Source of the DNA: Cunninghamella blakesleeana
Taxonomy: Eukaryota; Mucoromycota; Mucoromycetes; Mucorales; Cunninghamellaceae
NCBI GenBank assembly: GCA_017871115.1
Contig: JAFCIZ010000001.1
Location: 6,942,001 to 7,006,000 of the forward strand
Direction of reading: 5' to 3'
DNA length: 64,000 nt
Part shown: positions 58,695 through 64,000 of the stretch, in pieces
Position numbering within the stretch: position 1 is the stretch's first letter
Layout: the number at the start of each line of letters is the position of its first letter
Notes under the pieces: model-generated
Databases searched by the model: none
Seen by the model: the letters and a program-made list of their open reading frames with translations, nothing else
What the model was told of the DNA's origin: nothing
Translations under genes and position numbers: made by a program

Positions 58695-59361
58695 TTTATT
58701 TATATATATAATAGAGATGTTACTGAATATCTTCAATTATTGCTTCGTAAATCTGGTTACAATTTCCATACAACAGCTGAAAAAGAAGTCGTCAGAATCA
58801 TCAAAGAAAAGACATGTTATGTTGCATTAAATCCAGCAAAGGAAGAAAAAGATACAAGTGGAAAAATGGATGACTTTATGCTTCCTGATGGTAATATTAT
58901 TAAATTAGGCGCTGAAAGATTTAGAGCCCCTGAAATTTTATTCCAACCTGAACTTATTGGTGAAGAATATCCTGGCATCCATCAAACTATTGTTGATTGT
59001 ATTAGTCGCGCTGATTTAGATTTAAGAAAATCACTTTATTCTAATATTGTTCTTTCAGGTGGTTCAACTCTTTGCAAAGGTAATATATAAAGGACATTAT
59101 ATTTTGAACGATGAATATGATGATGATGATTACTTACTGATCAAAATTATTTTTTAAGGTTTTGGTGAAAGATTACTATCTGAAATTAAACGACTTGCTT
59201 TGAAAGATATTAAAATTAAAATTTATGCTCCTCCAGAACGTAAATATAGTACTTGGATTGGTGGTTCTATTCTCGCATCTCTTAGTACCTTTAAGAAAAT
59301 GTGGGTTTCAGCTGAAGAATATCAAGAAGATCCAGATATTATTCATAAGAAAACATTTTAG
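57425..59361 (+). CDS. ARP1: Actin-related protein 1 (centractin, ARP1), about 380 aa, 7 or more exons
   Basis: Arp1 forms the short filament of dynactin, which activates dynein for nuclear and vesicle movement. Exon 1 encodes MNSEFDD and exon 2 [11 protein letters not shown]. The phosphate loop is [20 protein letters not shown], with the intron donor inside PSL, then [20 protein letters not shown]. Conserved blocks are [77 protein letters not shown] and [20 protein letters not shown]. The end is [20 protein letters not shown] and HKKTF. The [20 protein letters not shown] start and the VGRPKHVR form are Arp1 rather than actin. Full length for the family. Confidence 0.95.
57681..57711. repeat. 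(TA)n microsatellite in an ARP1 intron
   Basis: About 31 nt of pure TA repeat. A second run of about 37 nt lies in a later ARP1 intron at 58655-58691. Confidence 0.85.
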
Positions 59362-59731
59362 ATATCCTTTTTTTATTAGTTATATTTTCCCATTTATTAT
59401 TATTATTATTATTTTATTACTTATTATATAGTTTATATATGCAACCTATAAATTATTTCTTTTTTTATATATATCACCATTTTTTATATTTATTTTTGTC
59501 TTGTAGTGTATTCCAAAAAATAAAAAATAAAAATAAAAACTAAAAGTGTTAATGATAATAAAGACAATTAAAAAAAAGATTCTTTTTTATTATTATTGTT
59601 ATTATTAAATATATATGAATGACATATATATTGATATTGCATAGGTATAAAAAGTTAGTAAATAAATGAAATAATAATATGTATTAATAAATATATTCAA
59701 AGTATCTTTTTTTAAATAATAATAATAATGA
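59362..59731. other. Convergent intergenic region, ARP1 / SEC5
   Basis: 3' flanks of both genes, A+T-rich; nothing else seen. Confidence 0.6.
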
Positions 59732-62700
59732 CTATTGTCTTCTATTTCCACGATCTTTATTTTGTTTAAAACATAAGAATTGGACGATTGTACTTTTGCG
59801 ACTGAATACTAACAATTCTTTAACATGGCTAAGTTCTGATTGTAAATTACTGTTATTTTGCTGGTGCTGATCATAAGCTTGTTCGATAGTCTGATATATA
59901 AGTTGTAATGTATCTGACGCTGCTGGTGTTACATATTGAGATAATGTTTGATGCATGAATTCAATTTCTAGTGTTGCTTGTAACATGCCACCCATTCCAA
60001 ACCGTTCCACTTGTCTAAAACTTTCCAAGCAATCCTTTGCCATATTTTCAAGTAATGCTGATAACGCCCGATGAACTAGCTGTTTTGTAACACTACTTAT
60101 TTGAGAATGTACCATTACCAAAGTCATTAATGCTTCATAAACAAAAGAGTGTACCTCTATATTTATATTTTTTTTAAAAAAAATAAAATGAATGAATTTA
60201 TAAATACAATTATAAAAGGAAAAAAAAAATATATTTAATTATGTATGATCAAGTTATTACCTGTAGGTTTGGAAATACTATACCAATCAATTCCGCTCAT
60301 TAAAATACCATGATGAATAATATCTCTAATTGATGCTGATTTACGTTTAATATAATCATTAAACAGAATTTGGTCTAATTGATCTACTACATCAAGCAAT
60401 GTCTAATATAATGGTAATAACGAAAAAAAATATAAATCAATTAAGATATAAATATTTTATTATTAATATTATTTCAATAGTCGAATTTTTTTTTAATACA
60501 CTTTACCTTAAAATCTTCTTCCATATTAATTTTATAAGCACCTTCAAATAAATTAACAAGTTTACGTATAACTGCTGATCGCATATGAGCTAAATTACTG
60601 ACTGTTAATAAAATACGTACATCCTAATAAAAATAGTAATAGTATATTATAAAAAGAAAAAAACTATCTGTAAATATATGCATAATCTATAAATCATTTA
60701 TGTAGATATATATATATATATATATAAATGTATATTACCATGGAATGGACGTCAATCTTTTCTCTTTTCTTAGCCAATAAAAGCTCATCTTTTTCGTTAA
60801 GTGGTTGATAATCTGTAAATGCTAATTTAACCAATCCATCTAAGAAGGCAAATATAGATTCCAAAAATGAAGATCTTATTTTATCCAAGAGAAGTTGATC
60901 AATTCGTTTACTATTTAAATCTGCATTGTCTTCAGCAATAACAGACATGGTGGATATTCTATAGGCCGATCTAGCGCAAAACTTGTGATATTCATAAAAT
61001 CTTTTCAATAATCCAGTATATTGTGAGCTATATAGATCCAATACCCAATCTTCTAAATAGTAGAACGTTTTTCCATCTATTTTTAATATATATATATATA
61101 TATATGTATGTATATTAATATATACATATATGCACACATTATACACGTATATAAAATAATATCGATAGTAATAAATTAATAAAATAAAAATATACCTCTT
61201 TCCCAACATAGACATATGACATCGATGAACTTTGATCTAGCCTTTTCCATTAAATCAGTTAAGCCAGTGAAAGCTTCCCCAGGTAAATGAATATCATGAA
61301 GGTCTGTGATACAATTTGACAAATTTCCAAGGATACGAGTTAAAGATTCGGATACATAGATCGAATTACTGTTGATTGGTAAAAAGGACGGCATGTCAAA
61401 TACGTATTTATCATCATCTCTATTATGATTGTTACTAGTTTTATCCAATGAAAAATATTCTGAGAGAAGAGATGCGTATTTATTTACTATATTTCTTGAC
61501 ATACTTTGACATTGTTCCACTTTTGATAAATCTACATTTGCACGTCGACCACGATTACCACCTCCACCGCTATTGTTTTGTGTTGATCCGGAAGATGCCT
61601 AATGGGAATAGCCATGACAAAAATAAATTAATAAATGAACATTATATTATTATTGGCTGCTATATATATGTTATTTTATATGTTATTATTGCAATTATTA
61701 TTATATTAACATATGTATTATCATACTTTATTTTTAAATTTTCCTTCAATAAAAGCTTTCGATAAGCGCCAAAAGTCAGGAAGAGACTGAACCAATAAAG
61801 CCGATAAAGTTTTAACAGAATCATATATAGCTTTCCAAACTCGTAAATCAAATTCATCTTCAGCCTCTAAATTTAAACTTTTTGATTCAACAAGAGTAAT
61901 CCCATACTTTAATGATAAACTACGTTGTATTGCTGATTCCTTAGTTGTGCTACTATTGTTTTTAATTTTATTCACTTTATCAATGTTTGTTGTAAATGTT
62001 TCCTCCATTAATCCCATAATCCATTGATACTGACTATCTAAATAAAACCAAGCAGGATCTTCCTTTGTATCCAAATCAAACAAAAAGCTAAATAAAAATA
62101 TGTATATATATCAGTAAGAGTTTTATTTCTTATATAATTTTATATATGGTTATGATTATGGTTACATACTTGATAGTCTTTTCTTGTTCACTCATACTTC
62201 TCCACGGATCTGCCAACATTTTTAACAACACGTTTTGTAATTCTTCAATAATTTTAGTCACTTCATCCCATACTTTATCAAATACTTTTTGATGCGTGCT
62301 AGCAATATAAGAATGGTTTACTTCTGTTGTTGTATATTCAAAGTCCATATTTGATGAAGAGCTTGCTTTCAATGTTTGATATAAATATTTGCCTCTTTTA
62401 TAATCGCGTATAGCTGGTTCGTATTTATTCTATGGAAAAGAAAGAAAAAAGAGAAGGAAAAATCTTAGTATATAAACATAGCTTCTTTTTTTTTTTGCTT
62501 AAATATTTATATATTTATATAAAAAATAAAAGATGAATACAAACCTGTTTAATTGATTCTAATAAGCTACTTGGAAGATTGAAAAAGAATTTATATTGTT
62601 GTAGTATTGATAAAGTATTTCTAACATTTTCTACACGTTTCCTTCTTTCAACTACCGGACCATATATTTGATCAGCTCGAAGATTTGCATCTAATATTTT

Positions 62701-63631
62701 AAAAATATAACATAAAGCGAAATAAACATGAATATACACGATTGGTTTATGATTAAATTAGTTTTTTATATTTTCTCTTCTCTTTTGACATATATTATTA
62801 AAGCTACAATGAATAGTACCTTCTAAAGCGTTCCTTAGGGCACGAGTACCATAGTCTTGTTCATCATTTAATTGGTGAGTCCGCATTTCTTCATAAACAT
62901 GATCGATTGTATTTTTAGCTGTAACGAATCTATCAAAGTTATTATGCACTAATGATTTCAAAGCTTCGGCTCGTTTATCCACGCCATGACGTAAACGTTT
63001 TTCCCCAAGAACCAAATCATTATAAGATGCTTCTTTATGTACTTGTAGTAAAAAATGTCTAGGATTAAAATTTTTGTTTGTTATGAGTAAAGTGGATTCT
63101 GTTTAACCAAAAAAAAAAAAGAAAATAGTCATATTAATACCTTGATTATATTCTATAATTGTATTATTACTACTACCATTATTATTTGTAAATGCTATTT
63201 ATTTATTTTTTTTCTTACTTTCTTTTAAGTCTGCAGCGTTAATAGATTTATGGGCACCTTCACTATATATGTGATAATAATAGATAATAAATATACATAT
63301 ATTCTAATAAGTATGGCGTCTTTTTTTTTTTTTGAGCATTAATAATAAAATTAGTAATAAAGAGGTGATATATTTACTTTTCAAAAATAGAAGGCAATAG
63401 CCCCAAAGGATCACTGGTATTTAATACTTCAATATCACGGTCTTGTTCATTTATCATTGATGCACGTTGAGGATTTTCAGCTTGTCTATTAAATTGCTGC
63501 TTTGTATCTTGAGGCTGATTGTTATCGTCTAAAGCATCATCTATCCAAACATCAGGTTCAAAAGACTCTATATTATAAAAGTGTAATATGGCAGCATCTT
63601 CTGCATATTCATTATTTTCTGATGGTAACAT
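59732..63631 (-). CDS. SEC5: Exocyst subunit SEC5 (EXOC2), about 850 aa, many exons
   Basis: Part of the exocyst, which tethers secretory vesicles at sites of growth such as hyphal tips. The N-terminal exon (MLPSENNEYAEDAAILHFYN) is acidic. The Sec5 core begins at NFNPRHFLLQVHKEASYNDL and VLGEKRLRHGVDKRAEALKS, then LVHNNFDRFVTAKNTIDHVY, RADQIYGPVVERRKRVENVR and NTLSILQQYKFFFNLPSSLL, all in family order. Later exons carry helical bundle sequence (IIEELQNVLLKMLADPWRSM, LRVWKAIYDSVKTLSALLVQ, SSFLESIFAFLDGLVKLAF). The last exon ends FLCFKQNKDRGNRRQ. There is no animal-type IPT/TIG domain at the N-terminus, as usual in fungi. Introns are 60-150 nt and A+T-rich. Exon edges are approximate. Confidence 0.9.
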
Positions 63632-64000
63632 CTAATATTAAACTTTATGTTTATTAAATTCAATATTAAGAATAAAATAAATAAATAAATAAAATGAAAG
63701 TGGAAGAAAAAAATGATCAGCATAGACCTTTATTTTATTTTTAAAGTGTAATATTTTTTTAAATCCCAGCTTTTTTTTGGTTGTTAAATTACAATTATAT
63801 TTTTACTACTAATAATAATAAAACTAATACACAGCATATGATTTATGTTAAATGTTTGATTTAAACTTTTTTTTAATACAACTTTTTATTCAAAAAATTC
63901 TAAATAAAGGGAAAAATGAAATAAATGAGAAGAATAAAAAAACATAAAAAATAATACCAAACACTACTATTTAATTTATCAAAAAATATAATAAAACAAT
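63632..64000. other. Upstream region of SEC5 to window end
   Basis: A+T-rich sequence with the SEC5 promoter. No other gene is visible before the window ends. Confidence 0.5.

Noticed and set aside
1..64000. CRISPR array, bacterial operon or phage
   Set aside because: No spaced direct repeats of the right form; introns and gene set are eukaryotic.
1..64000. Ciliate, apicomplexan or slime-mould origin because of the very high A+T
   Set aside because: Standard stop codons, fungal-type introns, and fungal gene forms (Ste7 type MAPKK, Cdc4, Leu5, Vps17-like) fit a fungus better.

Overview
The window is 64 kb of nuclear DNA from a fungus, most likely an early-diverging one such as a member of the Mucorales (Mucoromycota). 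Intergenic and intronic DNA is extremely A+T-rich. Genes sit 0.3-2 kb apart and are cut by many short introns, mostly GTAAGT/GTAAAT...TAG. Stops are standard TAA, TAG and TGA. The gene set is fungal: a Cdc4-type F-box/WD40 protein, a Ste7-type MAPKK, a Leu5-type carrier, a Vps17-like PX protein and a tandem C2H2 factor. The genus is inference; no rRNA or mitochondrial sequence is present.

Layout from left to right: SDR oxidoreductase (+); orphan 128-aa gene (-) divergent from CDC123 (+); SPC1 (-); an EXO1 homologue (-) and a WDR53-like gene (-), the latter divergent from TSR1 (+); orphan PPxY protein (+); C2H2 factor (-); tRNA-Ile(AAU) (+) in a gene-poor stretch; Ste7-type MAPKK (-); Vps17-like sorting nexin (-); a 2.1-kb relic zone; Cdc4-type F-box protein (-); catalase (+); IWS1 (-); ribosomal P2 (-); Leu5-type CoA carrier (-); CWC25 (+); Nudix hydrolase (+); a GRF-SMARCAL1-like protein (-); SMU1 (+); COA4 (-); two tandem DUF4097-type membrane proteins (-); CDT1 (-); ARP1/centractin (+); exocyst SEC5 (-).

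Most genes are unrelated housekeeping functions: splicing (CWC25, SMU1), ribosome biogenesis and translation (TSR1, P2, CDC123), replication licensing and repair (CDT1, EXO1-like, SMARCAL1-like), secretion and trafficking (SPC1, SEC5, Vps17-like), dynactin (ARP1), signalling (MAPKK) and degradation (Cdc4-like). There are no operons or biosynthetic clusters. Divergent pairs share short intergenic regions.

The most notable points are these. (1) The SMARCAL1-like gene keeps the SNF2 framework but has lost Walker A, the DESH box and motif III, and it stops before the second RecA lobe. It gains an intact GRF zinc finger only through a GC-AG intron. (2) The EXO1 homologue has Thr and Asn where the two metal-binding Asp residues D171 and D173 should be. 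(3) An exact 14-mer, TATTTAAATTCCGC, recurs in three separate intergenic regions, with shorter versions in two more. (4) Two tandem beta-solenoid membrane proteins carry similar TTGGC clusters upstream. (5) CWC25 begins with a 4-nt coding exon. Gene models come from manual reading of splice sites and frames, so small exon-edge errors are possible.
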